Source: Chloroflexota bacterium
Lineage (GTDB): Bacteria; Chloroflexota; Anaerolineae; Aggregatilineales; J027
Direction of reading: 5' to 3'
NCBI GenBank assembly: GCA_016234595.1
Contig: JACRBG010000055.1
Span: 124,001-188,000, forward strand
Length of the DNA stretch: 64,000 nt
Of the stretch, positions 49,234-57,839 are shown piece by piece (position 1 is the first letter of the stretch; every line of letters starts with the position of its first letter). The notes under the pieces are model-generated. The model saw only the letters and a program-made list of their open reading frames with translations, was not told the origin of the DNA and did no database searches. The position numbers and the translations under genes were made by a program.

Positions 49234-49262
49234 AAAGGGGCGGCACAAAGTCGTCCTTTTGT
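49234..49262 (+). terminator. terminator after the third ATP-grasp gene
   Basis: AAAGGGGCGGC (49234-49244) pairs, using G-T pairs, with GTCGTCCTTTT (49250-49260), then GTTT. Confidence 0.65.
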
Positions 49263-49344
49263 TTATGGTTCTATTAGATAATGCACGCTCCATTGTCAAG
49301 CATGGCTAAATTGAGACCATGTTACGACTTCACCAATGTTTATA

Positions 49345-49382
49345 AAAAATTCATGAATTAGTCCATTATTTCATGAATTTTT
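49345..49382. promoter_or_regulatory. two TTCATGAA palindromes within a 13-bp inverted repeat
   Basis: AAAAATTCATGAA (49345-49357) and TTCATGAATTTTT (49370-49382) are perfect inverted repeats; each contains the palindrome TTCATGAA, with starts 20 bp apart (two helical turns). This looks like a paired operator for a dimeric regulator. Confidence 0.5.
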
Positions 49383-49505
49383 CGTCTCGACTTGTGAAAT
49401 CTACATGAAAATTTAGCTATTGAGATAAATTTATTAGCAACCTCCGCTATAATTTGATTGAAAGGTTTGCAAGGTTTGTCAGGTGATAATAGTTTTCTAA
49501 AGATG

Positions 49506-49755
49506 AGTTTTTGAGAATGCTATAAAAGTTATAGCTTCTATTCCCAAAAACTAAGGTGTGATTATGCTACACCCCTGTAACGCTAAGCCGGTGGGGGCCG
49601 CTAACAGGAACGAATCATTATTTACAGAAAACTGCTACTCAATGCCACTTTAATTGCCCAAACGATTTGCAATTAAGGTGATACAAAATGGAACGGTTTG
49701 CCACACTATCACCCCTTGTCTCCTTTTCAATTGAAGACACCCAGCCTTGACTGGG
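49506..49755 (+). ncRNA. candidate structured leader RNA (several consecutive hairpins)
   Basis: Within the 593-nt gap before the sensor/regulator gene I find, in order: a long hairpin 49506-49552 (AGTTTTTGAGAAT/ATTCCCAAAAACT with inner GCTATAA/TTATAGC), GGTGT/ACACC (49555-49573), CCTGT/ACAGG (about 49574-49608), TTAATTGC/GCAATTAA (49650-49676), GGTGAT/ATCACC (49677-49713) and CCCAG/CTGGG (49740-49755). No riboswitch class I know matches. No open frame of note is present. The class is unknown; stability was judged by eye only. Confidence 0.4.
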
Positions 49756-49805
49756 GAGTTCAAAACCTCTAGCTAAACAAAACAGGTACTTAGAACCGAG
49801 AGGGT

Positions 49806-51812
49806 ATGACTGTGCTTATAGCGCAAAACCGTCACCCAATGGAGGCTTCGGTGGAAGCAACCGAAATGGATCATTCGATGGGTTTGGATAATTTTGATGC
49901 CTATTTTGAAAACGTTGTTGCCAGCCTAGTCGCAGGTTTAATCCTGATTAATCGTCAAGGGCAAGTAACCTATTGCAACAGCAAATTTGAGGAACTGCTC
50001 AAGACCAATCGTAATGAACTGATTGATCGCCCTTACAGCAGTGTTTTTAATTACCTCTCGGCCCTGAGCAATCAGGGTCAAAAGCTGTATGGTGAACTCA
50101 ATACCGCCCTTGCCAATCTCGAAAAATCACCCCGCCTGTTGGTGACTACGCCCCAACCTAATGTCAGCCACTTTGAACTTCAATTCTTTCAAGTGGCCGA
50201 CGAGATCTCCAAACCGATTGGGTGGGGTTTGTTGGTACGGGATGTAACCCGTGAGCGCAATGAAATCGCCCAACAATCGGAGCAACTCTCCATTGTGTCG
50301 CGTGTATTGTTGGCCCCACTTGCTACAATTAAGGGCTATTCCTCAACCCTACTCAGCAATCATCGCTATTGGGGTGAAAACGAGCGTGAGGGCTTTTTGG
50401 AAAGTATCAATGACAGCATTGATACCCTAACCCATCACCTTGAAAATATCCGCGAAATCTCAAAATTTGAAACCACGAATGTCATGTTGGACAAGCGCCC
50501 AACTGATGTGCGCCGTTTGTTAGAGCGTGTTTCGCAGACCGTGACCTTTCAAATGACGGGACGCAATATCGGCTTCAATATCAAAGACAATCTTCCTATG
50601 GTTGATCTAGATACCCTTCGGATGGAGCGCGTTCTGCGTAACATTTTAGACAACGCCATCAAATATTCTCCGCACGGCAAACGCATTACGGTCTCTGCTG
50701 AAATTGTTGGCGAAGAACTGCGCATCAGCGTTGAAGATCAGGGGATGGGCATCCCGAAAGAGCATCTACCGCGCATCTTTGAGTGTTTCTACCGTGTGGG
50801 ATATGGCCCAGCCGAAAATTCCAAAGGGGCTGGTTTAGGCCTTTACGTGGCGCGTGGCCTTGTCTTGGCTCATGGGGGTCGCATTTGGGCTGAAAGCACA
50901 CCCGGCATTGGCACCAAGATGACTTTTACCTTGCCATTAGATACCGCCGTTCTGGTGGAACAACCCCGAGCGACAGCGCCAACGACTGCCTCTGTCACTT
51001 CCCACTCACCCCAACCGACTCAAGCACCAGCACCTGTTACATTTACCAGCGTGTCGGTCATGCCACCCAAGCCCAAACCTGTTCAGCAGCAGGTGAACGA
51101 TCTGGATGCTGCCACCGTCTTGATTATCGAGGATGACCCCTCGATGAAAACCCTGTTGGAAACGATGTTAAAAACGGTCGGCTATCATGTGTTGTATGCC
51201 GCTGCCGGAAGCATTGGATTGCAATTGGCGGCTACGGAAGCCCCAGATATTGTTCTTTTGGACATCAGCCTGCCCGATGTCAATGGCTTTGATGTCTGTG
51301 CCCGCATCCGTGAATTTTCGAGCGTGCCCGTTGTCATGATTACAGGGCACAAATCGGATAAAGATGTAGTGCGCGGGTTGGACGTGGGAGCCGATGATTA
51401 TCTAATTAAGCCCGTCAACAAGGCTGAGTTATTGGCGCGGGTGCGGGCCAACTTACGCCGGTCGCGTGTGCCAATTGAAGTTGCCAGCGCCGAACCATCT
51501 CTTAAAGTGGGCGATTTGATGATTGATTTTGCTCAACGCAAAGTTACCATGCGCAGCAAAAATATCAAACTGACCCCGATTGAATATAAGCTACTCTACA
51601 ATTTGGCGGTGAATATGGGCCGTGTGCTGACTCATGAACAACTGCTGGATAAAGTATGGGGTGTGGGTTACGAAGGCGAACGCCAGCATCTGTGGGTCAA
51701 TATCAGCCGCCTACGTCGCAAACTGGAACGTAACCCCAGCAAGCCGGAATATATCGCTACTGAACCGGGGGTGGGTTATTATCTGCCATCACCCGATCAA
51801 CTCGAAATCTAA
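49806..51812 (+). CDS. PAS-histidine-kinase-like, receiver and winged-helix fusion protein
   Basis: 668 residues, soluble. PAS domain at about 30-150. The dimerisation helix reads VSRVLLAPLATIKGYSSTLL: the expected phospho-acceptor His is Arg166. HATPase_c is intact (N-box NILDNAIKYSPHG, G1 EDQGMGIPKEHL, G2 KGAGLGLYVARG). After a Pro/Thr linker (about 380-425) there is a receiver with phospho-Asp (IVLLDISLPDVNGFDVCARI) and Lys (LIKPVNKAE), then an OmpR-type winged helix (LTPIEYKLLYNLAVN, HLWVNISRLRRKLE). It combines sensing and DNA binding in one chain. It lies downstream of a hairpin-rich leader; a terminator follows. Confidence 0.92.
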   Translation: MTVLIAQNRHPMEASVEATEMDHSMGLDNFDAYFENVVASLVAGLILINRQGQVTYCNSKFEELLKTNRNELIDRPYSSVFNYLSALSNQGQKLYGELNTALANLEKSPRLLVTTPQPNVSHFELQFFQVADEISKPIGWGLLVRDVTRERNEIAQQSEQLSIVSRVLLAPLATIKGYSSTLLSNHRYWGENEREGFLESINDSIDTLTHHLENIREISKFETTNVMLDKRPTDVRRLLERVSQTVTFQMTGRNIGFNIKDNLPMVDLDTLRMERVLRNILDNAIKYSPHGKRITVSAEIVGEELRISVEDQGMGIPKEHLPRIFECFYRVGYGPAENSKGAGLGLYVARGLVLAHGGRIWAESTPGIGTKMTFTLPLDTAVLVEQPRATAPTTASVTSHSPQPTQAPAPVTFTSVSVMPPKPKPVQQQVNDLDAATVLIIEDDPSMKTLLETMLKTVGYHVLYAAAGSIGLQLAATEAPDIVLLDISLPDVNGFDVCARIREFSSVPVVMITGHKSDKDVVRGLDVGADDYLIKPVNKAELLARVRANLRRSRVPIEVASAEPSLKVGDLMIDFAQRKVTMRSKNIKLTPIEYKLLYNLAVNMGRVLTHEQLLDKVWGVGYEGERQHLWVNISRLRRKLERNPSKPEYIATEPGVGYYLPSPDQLEI

Positions 51813-51843
51813 TTTGCAACCACCTCGTTAGGCAACTGCAAGG

Positions 51844-51888
51844 AAATAGGCGGCCTGCGTTTTTGTGAATGCAAGGCCGCTATTTTAT
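51844..51888 (+). terminator. terminator after the fused regulator
   Basis: AAATAGGCGGCCT (51844-51856) pairs with AGGCCGCTATTT (51874-51885), one bulge, followed by T-rich sequence. Confidence 0.85.
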
Positions 51889-51964
51889 TATGTCAATAGA
51901 GCGTAGCTTTTTAGCAAATTTTGCGACTTAATTTCTAGGGACTGATTTTTAGGTGAAGAGGCAC

Positions 51965-52732
51965 ATGCGATTTAAAGACAAAGTAGTGATTGTCACAGGT
52001 GGTGCAACAGGAATAGGCCACGCTGCATCGGTTTTGTTTGCCGAGGAAGGCGCTCATGTCCTTATCGCCGACATCAATCCCGCCAAAGGGCAAGAAACAC
52101 TCGATTTGATTCAGCACAATGGCGGCCAAGCCACTTTTTTCCAAGTGGACGTGTCGAACGAAGCGCAAATTATGGCCCTCACTCAACAAGCCGATGTCAC
52201 GTTCGGTGGCGTAGATGTCTTGTTTAATAATGCCGGAATTGGCCTTTCTAAAGCCGCGGCTGACACAAGTAGTGCCGAGTGGGATAAAATTTTGGGGGTC
52301 AACCTCAAAGGCTGTTTTTTCTTTTGCAAATATACCCTCCCCCTTATGCAAAAACGGGGTGGGGGCAGCATTGTAATTAACGCCTCAGCTAATGGCGTCA
52401 TGGCTGAACCCGGCATCGCGGCTTATTGTGCTTCCAAAGGCGGTCTGATCGCTTTCACACGTAGTGTCGCGCTGGATTATGCCAAATATAACATTCGGGT
52501 GAACTGCATCAATGCGGGGTATATTGACACCCCCATTAATATTGAATTTTTTGCCACGCCGGGAAGTTGGGACTTTGCCGCCAAACTGCATCCGATTGGG
52601 CGGGTGGGTCGGCCCGAAGAAGTGGCTAAAGCAGCCCTCTTTTTGGCCTCCGATGATGCGTCGTTTATCACTGGGGCAGCCCTTGCAGTGGATGGTGGCC
52701 TAACGGCTGCTATCGGCGGCGCTGTTCTATAA
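51965..52732 (+). CDS. short-chain dehydrogenase/reductase
   Basis: ATG 51965 (in-frame GTG at 51953 overlaps the purine-rich ribosome site). 255 residues, classical SDR: NAD(P)-binding TGGATGIGHAASVLF, NNAGIG, catalytic Ser in IVINASANG, Tyr-x3-Lys in YCASKGGLIAFTRS, and GRVGRPEEVAKAALFLASDD near the end. An Asp at the end of beta-2 (IADINP) points to NAD rather than NADP. The substrate is unknown; as first gene of a unit with a sugar aminotransferase, a sugar or cyclitol alcohol is plausible. The next gene starts 30 nt later. Confidence 0.93.
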   Translation: MRFKDKVVIVTGGATGIGHAASVLFAEEGAHVLIADINPAKGQETLDLIQHNGGQATFFQVDVSNEAQIMALTQQADVTFGGVDVLFNNAGIGLSKAAADTSSAEWDKILGVNLKGCFFFCKYTLPLMQKRGGGSIVINASANGVMAEPGIAAYCASKGGLIAFTRSVALDYAKYNIRVNCINAGYIDTPINIEFFATPGSWDFAAKLHPIGRVGRPEEVAKAALFLASDDASFITGAALAVDGGLTAAIGGAVL

Positions 52733-52762
52733 TTTCGTTCAGGGAAAAGCTAGGGAGAAATC

Positions 52763-53929
52763 ATGTCACAAACATCTGCAACCGCAGCCAAAATCATCCC
52801 ATTTAATAAACCCTATCTTGGAGCCGAAGAATTCCAAGCCATTACTGAGGTTTTTGAATCTGGCAATATCGGGGGCAACGGCAAGGTGGGGTCGAATCTT
52901 TCCACTCTACTGCAACAAAAATTTGGCCTGCACCGGGCACTTTTGACCACATCTTGTACCCATGCCCTCGAAATGGCAGGGATGGCCCTTAACTGGGGCC
53001 CCGGTGATGAAGTTATTCTACCCAGTTTTGCCTTTGTGACCGCGGCGACTGCGGTTGTACGTCAGGGCGCGACCCCCGTTTTTGCTGAAATTGATGAAAA
53101 GACATGGAATATTGATCCTGCCGATGTTGAACGTCATATTACCCCGCGCACTCGCGCCATTATCCCCGTCCATTATGCGGGTCAAGGTTGCGATATGGAT
53201 GGGTTGATGGCAATTGCCAAAAAACACAATCTAGACATTGTTGAGGACGCCGCACAGGGCATTGGCGCCAAATATAACGGGCAATGGCTAGGCACGATTG
53301 GCGACATCGGGGCCTATAGTTTCCACGTCACCAAAAACGTGATTTGTGGTGAGGGTGGTGCTTTCCTGACCAATCGGGAAGACATTGCCCAACGCGCTGA
53401 AATCATTATGGAAAAAGGCACTAACCGCAGTCAATTTTTGCGCGGGGCCGCCGAAAAATATTCATGGGTCGACATCGGCTCCAGCTATGTGGTGTCCGAT
53501 TTGTTAGCTGCCATTGCGCGTGCTCAATTTGCCAAGATGGATGACATCAACCGGATGCGCGGTGAAGTCTGGCAACGCTATCAAGATGGCCTGTCCGATT
53601 TAGCGGACGAAGGCTTGTTGGTGCTGCCCTATATCCATCCCAAAGCCGAATCGAATTGGCATATTTATGGCTTCCGCATTGTCGAGATGCAACGCCGCGC
53701 CGCCCTATTTGACTTTATGGATGCACGTGGCATTAAAGCTACCTTCCATTTTGTCCCACTGCATTCATCACCCTATGGTGTGGACAACCTTGGTTACAAT
53801 GGCGACGAATTCCCCATTACTGACCGTGTCAGCCAAAGCCTAATCCGCCTGCCCTTGTATCCCCATCTCGATCCAACCGATCAAGATTTTATCATCGAGA
53901 CCATTCACGATTTCTTTCGTGGAAATTAA
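52763..53929 (+). CDS. rffA: dTDP-4-amino-4,6-dideoxygalactose transaminase-like (RffA/WecE) aminotransferase
   Basis: 388 residues, DegT/DnrJ/EryC1 family of PLP aminotransferases acting on nucleotide sugars. PLP-Lys is in SFHVTKNVICGEGGAF. It follows E. coli RffA along most of its length: LLTTSCTHALEMAGM, GDEVILPSFAFVTAATAVVR, HYAGQGCDMDG, EDAAQGIGAKYNG, and EKGTNRSQFLRG. Thus the likely reaction is transfer of an amino group to a 4-keto-6-deoxy sugar nucleotide, making an amino sugar for surface glycan. AAGCTAGGGAG lies before the start. Confidence 0.9.
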   Translation: MSQTSATAAKIIPFNKPYLGAEEFQAITEVFESGNIGGNGKVGSNLSTLLQQKFGLHRALLTTSCTHALEMAGMALNWGPGDEVILPSFAFVTAATAVVRQGATPVFAEIDEKTWNIDPADVERHITPRTRAIIPVHYAGQGCDMDGLMAIAKKHNLDIVEDAAQGIGAKYNGQWLGTIGDIGAYSFHVTKNVICGEGGAFLTNREDIAQRAEIIMEKGTNRSQFLRGAAEKYSWVDIGSSYVVSDLLAAIARAQFAKMDDINRMRGEVWQRYQDGLSDLADEGLLVLPYIHPKAESNWHIYGFRIVEMQRRAALFDFMDARGIKATFHFVPLHSSPYGVDNLGYNGDEFPITDRVSQSLIRLPLYPHLDPTDQDFIIETIHDFFRGN

Positions 53930-53946
53930 CGGCCATTTGGAGTGAT

Positions 53947-55059
53947 ATGCACCTTTCAGCTCGACTCCTTCAAGATGAACTGACCGAAAAACGAGCCCGT
54001 GTTGTTCATTTTTTAACCGAGCAACGGCTTGATGGAGTCTGGCTGGGTCAACCCGAAAACTTTGCATGGTTTACTGGGGGTGGCAGACTCCCTCTAGGCG
54101 TCAATTCAGCCGGTTTGCTAGTCCTAAAAGATACCATCTATCTCATTGCGCCCACCTCCGACGGCGAACGCATTTTACAAGAAGAAATTGGCGGGCATGG
54201 GGTAGAACTGCGACCGTATGATTGGCATCGCCCCCAAGCCAAAACTGATACACTTAACCGCCTCACTTCCGGTTTGAAGATTGGCACAGATTTAAACTGT
54301 GTCAGTAAAAATTTGGAACCAATCGGGGAAGCGGTTATACGGCTGCGACTGGCACTGACTCCCGCTGAACAATATCGCTATCGGGCGCTATGCGGCGAAC
54401 TAACCCATATCGTTCAAACTGCCGCCTACCAGATCAAATCGGGTCAATCCGAACGTGATGTCGCCGCCGAAATTACCTATCAACTTCTCAAAGCCAATAT
54501 CAATACCACCCGGCTACTTATTGGGGCCGACAGCCGTCTGCGTCGTTTTGTGGACATCCCGCCCACGGATAACCGTATCTGCGAAATTGCCACGATTAGT
54601 GTAGTCGCCCAACGCGGTGGGCTTCAAGCCGCATTGACGCGCTTGGTTGCGGTAGATAAAATCACCGAAGAAACATCCAGTCGTCACCGGGCAGTTACCA
54701 AAGTAGCCGCCCATTACATCCACTATACTCGCCCCGGCAGAAGCCTGCGTGAAATCTTGGATGTGGGAGCCGCCGCCTATGGTCGTGAAGGCTATGCGGG
54801 TGAATGGGAGGCGCATTGTCAGGGCGGATTAATTGGGTATGCTCCCTGTGAATTGCAAGCCGCCCCAGATGTCGAGCAACGCATCGAAGCCTATCAGGTG
54901 TTGGCATGGCAAGCCTCGATTGGTGGGATAAAATCAGAAGATACCATGATGGTGCTACCTGACCGCATTCTGACGCTGACTCGTACCGAAGATTGGCCCG
55001 TGATTGAGGTTAAGCTCGACAACGAAACCTACTATCAACCCGATATTTTGCGGCTCTAA
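53947..55059 (+). CDS. M24 (Xaa-Pro peptidase-like) protein with atypical metal site
   Basis: 370 residues. N-terminal creatinase-like domain (QRLDGVWLGQPENFAWFTGG) and C-terminal pita-bread-like half with EAHCQGGLIGYAP and GGIKSEDTMMVLPD. In active M24 enzymes the metal ligands are two Asp, a His and two Glu; here the HGxGH-type motif and the two-Asp region (expected near SVVAQRGGLQAALTRLV) are not seen, and only the late Glu of KSEDT is clear. It may be a non-peptidase member. It lies 17 nt after the aminotransferase, in the same unit. Confidence 0.75.
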   Translation: MHLSARLLQDELTEKRARVVHFLTEQRLDGVWLGQPENFAWFTGGGRLPLGVNSAGLLVLKDTIYLIAPTSDGERILQEEIGGHGVELRPYDWHRPQAKTDTLNRLTSGLKIGTDLNCVSKNLEPIGEAVIRLRLALTPAEQYRYRALCGELTHIVQTAAYQIKSGQSERDVAAEITYQLLKANINTTRLLIGADSRLRRFVDIPPTDNRICEIATISVVAQRGGLQAALTRLVAVDKITEETSSRHRAVTKVAAHYIHYTRPGRSLREILDVGAAAYGREGYAGEWEAHCQGGLIGYAPCELQAAPDVEQRIEAYQVLAWQASIGGIKSEDTMMVLPDRILTLTRTEDWPVIEVKLDNETYYQPDILRL

Positions 55060-55108
55060 ATTGGCAATAATCCTTCGCTTCAAAAAATACAACAAGGTAT
55101 GCTGCTGA

Positions 55109-57511
55109 ATGAAAAACGTGCAAATTCCTTTTAAATTACTGATGGGTGATGGCAAACTGAGCTTTGATATTCACCATGTCATCAGTGAATATATTGACCC
55201 GCCTAATGCTATTCCAGAAGAAGTTGCTACGTTGCGCATGGAGATTGTGCAAGAGCGGGTCAAGGCGCTTGGTTTTGAGCTAACCAACGAGCCCTCCTAC
55301 CGTCTCAAACGTTTTGCGGTTGAAAATGGGGTTGATGGGCCAAACCTGCATTTATTTTTGCAACGCTCGAATTATTTCGATTTTGTCTCAACTAACCTTG
55401 CACTTGACCGTCCGCTACTCAAAGGCGGCGAAACCATCCGCAATAAATATGTCAAAGACATTGCCGATGTGGAAAATTCACCGCTGGCAAATTCGATGTC
55501 GGTCATGATTGTGTTGGTCAGCAAGCCATCAGGCATGACCTTGATTCCACGCCGCAGCGATCATGTAGCCTTCGATCAAGGCGCTTTGCAAGCTTCCGGT
55601 GGCGGTGCGATGCGTCTGGCAGTTGACCGTGACAGCGACCATACCTCATTGCGTCCTAGTCCTTTTGTGACAGGTCAACGCGAAATTTCGGAAGAATTGG
55701 GCTTCCGGCTCCCCCTCGAAGCCATTCGCTTCTTAGGCATTGGGGTTGATACACGCACAGGTGAACCCGAATTGCTGGGTATCGCAGAAACCATGCTTAC
55801 GGTTGAACAGTTGAACGAGACTTATAAGCAGGCGTTGGAAGGCAGCGAGGAGTTTGAGGATTTATCCTTTGTGCCTTTCAATGTCACAGATATGACTAAA
55901 ATGCTGGCCGAAGATAAATGGTGTCCCGGTGATTGGGTATGCTGTTGGCTGGCGCTGGTCAATACTTTTGGGGCTGAGGCCGTCAAACAGCATTTGGAAT
56001 GGGAAACTGCGCATGGCGTTAAATTGCCTCTCCCCAAAGGCTTTGTGCCGCAAAAGGTCGAGGTGGATGACAAAGATTTCAGAGCCAAGTTCAAGGAATG
56101 GCGCAAAAACTTACCCCTCCCGGTTCGCCGTGCCTATGGGCAAATCATCCGGATGCGTTCACGCCATTGGGTTTGGGATCATCCTGAATTCCTAAAGTGG
56201 TACGAGCAGGTTTTGGAAACACAATGGTGGTCGCGTGAACAATTAGAAGCTTTGCAAGTGGAACGATTACAAAATCTCATCACCCATTCCTATGAAAATG
56301 TGCCCTACTATCGACGCATTATGGATGAACGCAAGCTAAAACCCGCCGATTTCAAAACTCTTGAAGACGTGCAAAAACTACCGATTCTCCGCAAAGAGGA
56401 TGTTCGCAACAATATTCGAGAATTAGTGGCAACCAATGTCCCACCTGATCAGTTGTATTATATGATGACGGGTGGCACGACCGGGATGCCTCTCGGTTTT
56501 TATCACCAACGCGAAGTGACTGTTCCCCACGAAGAAGCTTTTATGTATCGTCAGTGGAGCTGGGTGGGTTACAAATTTGGTGACCCATTGGTCTATATGC
56601 GGCGTTCAACTCCCATGAAGCACTTGGATAAACATGGCAACCTAGCATGGTGGGACTACATCGCCGACGAAAATTCGCTAGTGTTGTCGCTATTCCATCT
56701 CAGCGAAGAAACCTTCCCCGATTACGTGGCTATGCTGCGAAGCTTTAAGCCGAAATATATTCAGGGCTTCCCATCTGTACTCGAAATGGTAGCCCGCTAC
56801 ATGCTAGAACATAATGTCACCGACATCCGCCCCAAAGCCGTTTTGTGCGAGAGTGAAAATCTCTATGCCGCCCAACGTGACACCATCAGCCAAGCTTTTG
56901 GATGTATTGTGTTGGCAGGCTATGGGCAATCGGAACGGGCTTGCGATGCTGTTGAAGCTATCCCCGGTGAAGGTTATCTCGTCAGCATGGAGTATGGCAT
57001 TCTTGAACTGACCGATGAAGAAGGTAATCCCGTCGGTGCAGGCAAGAGCGGGTTTATCACTGGAACAGGTCTCGATACCCATTGTATGCCCTTCATCCGC
57101 TATCAGATGGATGATGTCGCCCGTTTTTCGGATCATCCCTCATCCTCCGGCCATCATGCCCCCATGATTGAGGAGATTGTTGGGCGCTGGCAGCATGAAG
57201 TGGTGTTGACTGCCGATAATCGGTTGGTCGCGGTAACATCTTTGAATGTTCATGCCACCACCTTTCAAAATGTGGCCCAATATCAGTTCTTGCAAGAAAA
57301 GCAAGGCGAATTGGTGCTGCGGATTGTCCGGCTCGATGGCTATTCCGAGGTAGATACCCAGCGCATTTTGGATATTTTCAACCTCAAATTCCGAGGCCAA
57401 ATGAATATCAAGGTGGTGTTTGTGGATGAAATTGCCCGTACTTCTCGCGGTAAACATCGGGTATTGGAGCAAAAACTGAACATCCACGACCGCGCCAATC
57501 GAGAAATCTAG
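55109..57511 (+). CDS. NUDIX-like domain fused to phenylacetate-CoA-ligase-like adenylating domain
   Basis: 800 residues. Residues 1-310 include a NUDIX-like box: after QASGGGAMRLAVDRD comes PFVTGQREISEELGF, giving REISEELG but with a long insertion between the Gly-rich part and the box. From about 365 it is PaaK/CapK-like: RLQNLITHSYENVPYYRRIM, the nucleotide motif YYMMTGGTTGMPLGFY, VLCESENLYAAQRDTI, YGQSERACDA, and TSRGKHRVLEQKL at the end. Such CapK-type enzymes activate carboxylates and occur in capsule loci. The fusion is not one I know. It starts 49 nt after the M24-like gene. Confidence 0.85.
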   Translation: MKNVQIPFKLLMGDGKLSFDIHHVISEYIDPPNAIPEEVATLRMEIVQERVKALGFELTNEPSYRLKRFAVENGVDGPNLHLFLQRSNYFDFVSTNLALDRPLLKGGETIRNKYVKDIADVENSPLANSMSVMIVLVSKPSGMTLIPRRSDHVAFDQGALQASGGGAMRLAVDRDSDHTSLRPSPFVTGQREISEELGFRLPLEAIRFLGIGVDTRTGEPELLGIAETMLTVEQLNETYKQALEGSEEFEDLSFVPFNVTDMTKMLAEDKWCPGDWVCCWLALVNTFGAEAVKQHLEWETAHGVKLPLPKGFVPQKVEVDDKDFRAKFKEWRKNLPLPVRRAYGQIIRMRSRHWVWDHPEFLKWYEQVLETQWWSREQLEALQVERLQNLITHSYENVPYYRRIMDERKLKPADFKTLEDVQKLPILRKEDVRNNIRELVATNVPPDQLYYMMTGGTTGMPLGFYHQREVTVPHEEAFMYRQWSWVGYKFGDPLVYMRRSTPMKHLDKHGNLAWWDYIADENSLVLSLFHLSEETFPDYVAMLRSFKPKYIQGFPSVLEMVARYMLEHNVTDIRPKAVLCESENLYAAQRDTISQAFGCIVLAGYGQSERACDAVEAIPGEGYLVSMEYGILELTDEEGNPVGAGKSGFITGTGLDTHCMPFIRYQMDDVARFSDHPSSSGHHAPMIEEIVGRWQHEVVLTADNRLVAVTSLNVHATTFQNVAQYQFLQEKQGELVLRIVRLDGYSEVDTQRILDIFNLKFRGQMNIKVVFVDEIARTSRGKHRVLEQKLNIHDRANREI

Positions 57512-57517
57512 GTTTTC

Positions 57518-57549
57518 ACCTTGCAAAGTTTGTGTTAAGTTTGCAAGGT
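57518..57549 (+). other. 10-bp inverted repeat after the fusion gene
   Basis: ACCTTGCAAA (57518-57527) and TTTGCAAGGT (57540-57549) are a perfect stem with a 12-nt loop. The core TTTGCAAGGT also occurs at 49466-49475. No T-run. Confidence 0.5.
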
Positions 57550-57585
57550 CGCCCTTACAACCCCAATAAACCCTTCAATAAGCCT

Positions 57586-57626
57586 AAAACCCATCCAAAC
57601 TATTCTGAGAATTGGATGGGTTTTTT
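57586..57626 (+). terminator. intrinsic terminator
   Basis: AAAACCCATCCAA (57586-57598) pairs with TTGGATGGGTTTT (57612-57624) and runs on as TTTT. It ends the SDR-aminotransferase-fusion unit. From here to 57839 I see no gene; the octamer CAGGTCGT occurs twice (near 57730 and 57762). Confidence 0.9.
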
Positions 57627-57839
57627 ACCTCCCTTTAAACCCAACCCTATAGGGTCATAATTTTTAGCCCCCATCCCCAAAAATTTCTTAATGAAAATTT
57701 CGTCTTGGCGAAAGGTGACTGTAAGTTACAGGTCGTGTTCGTAAGTCCACTTGCAAGGGGCAGGTCGTATGATGATGTTGGTCGAGAAAATAATTGGCTC
57801 AACACAGCACAACAAAAAGTTTTACAGAGGGAATTCAAA

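Noticed and set aside
49561-49620. Cyclic-di-GMP-I riboswitch (AACGCTAAGCC resembles AACGCAAAGCC)
   Set aside because: The GCACAGGGCAAACC part and the GGGUUACC closing element are absent, so I keep it only as an unclassified structured leader.
57705-57839. An N-terminal extension of the sugar transferase from an upstream TTG
   Set aside because: It has no ribosome site or family similarity; ATG 57840 has AGAGGGA upstream and gives the usual start.
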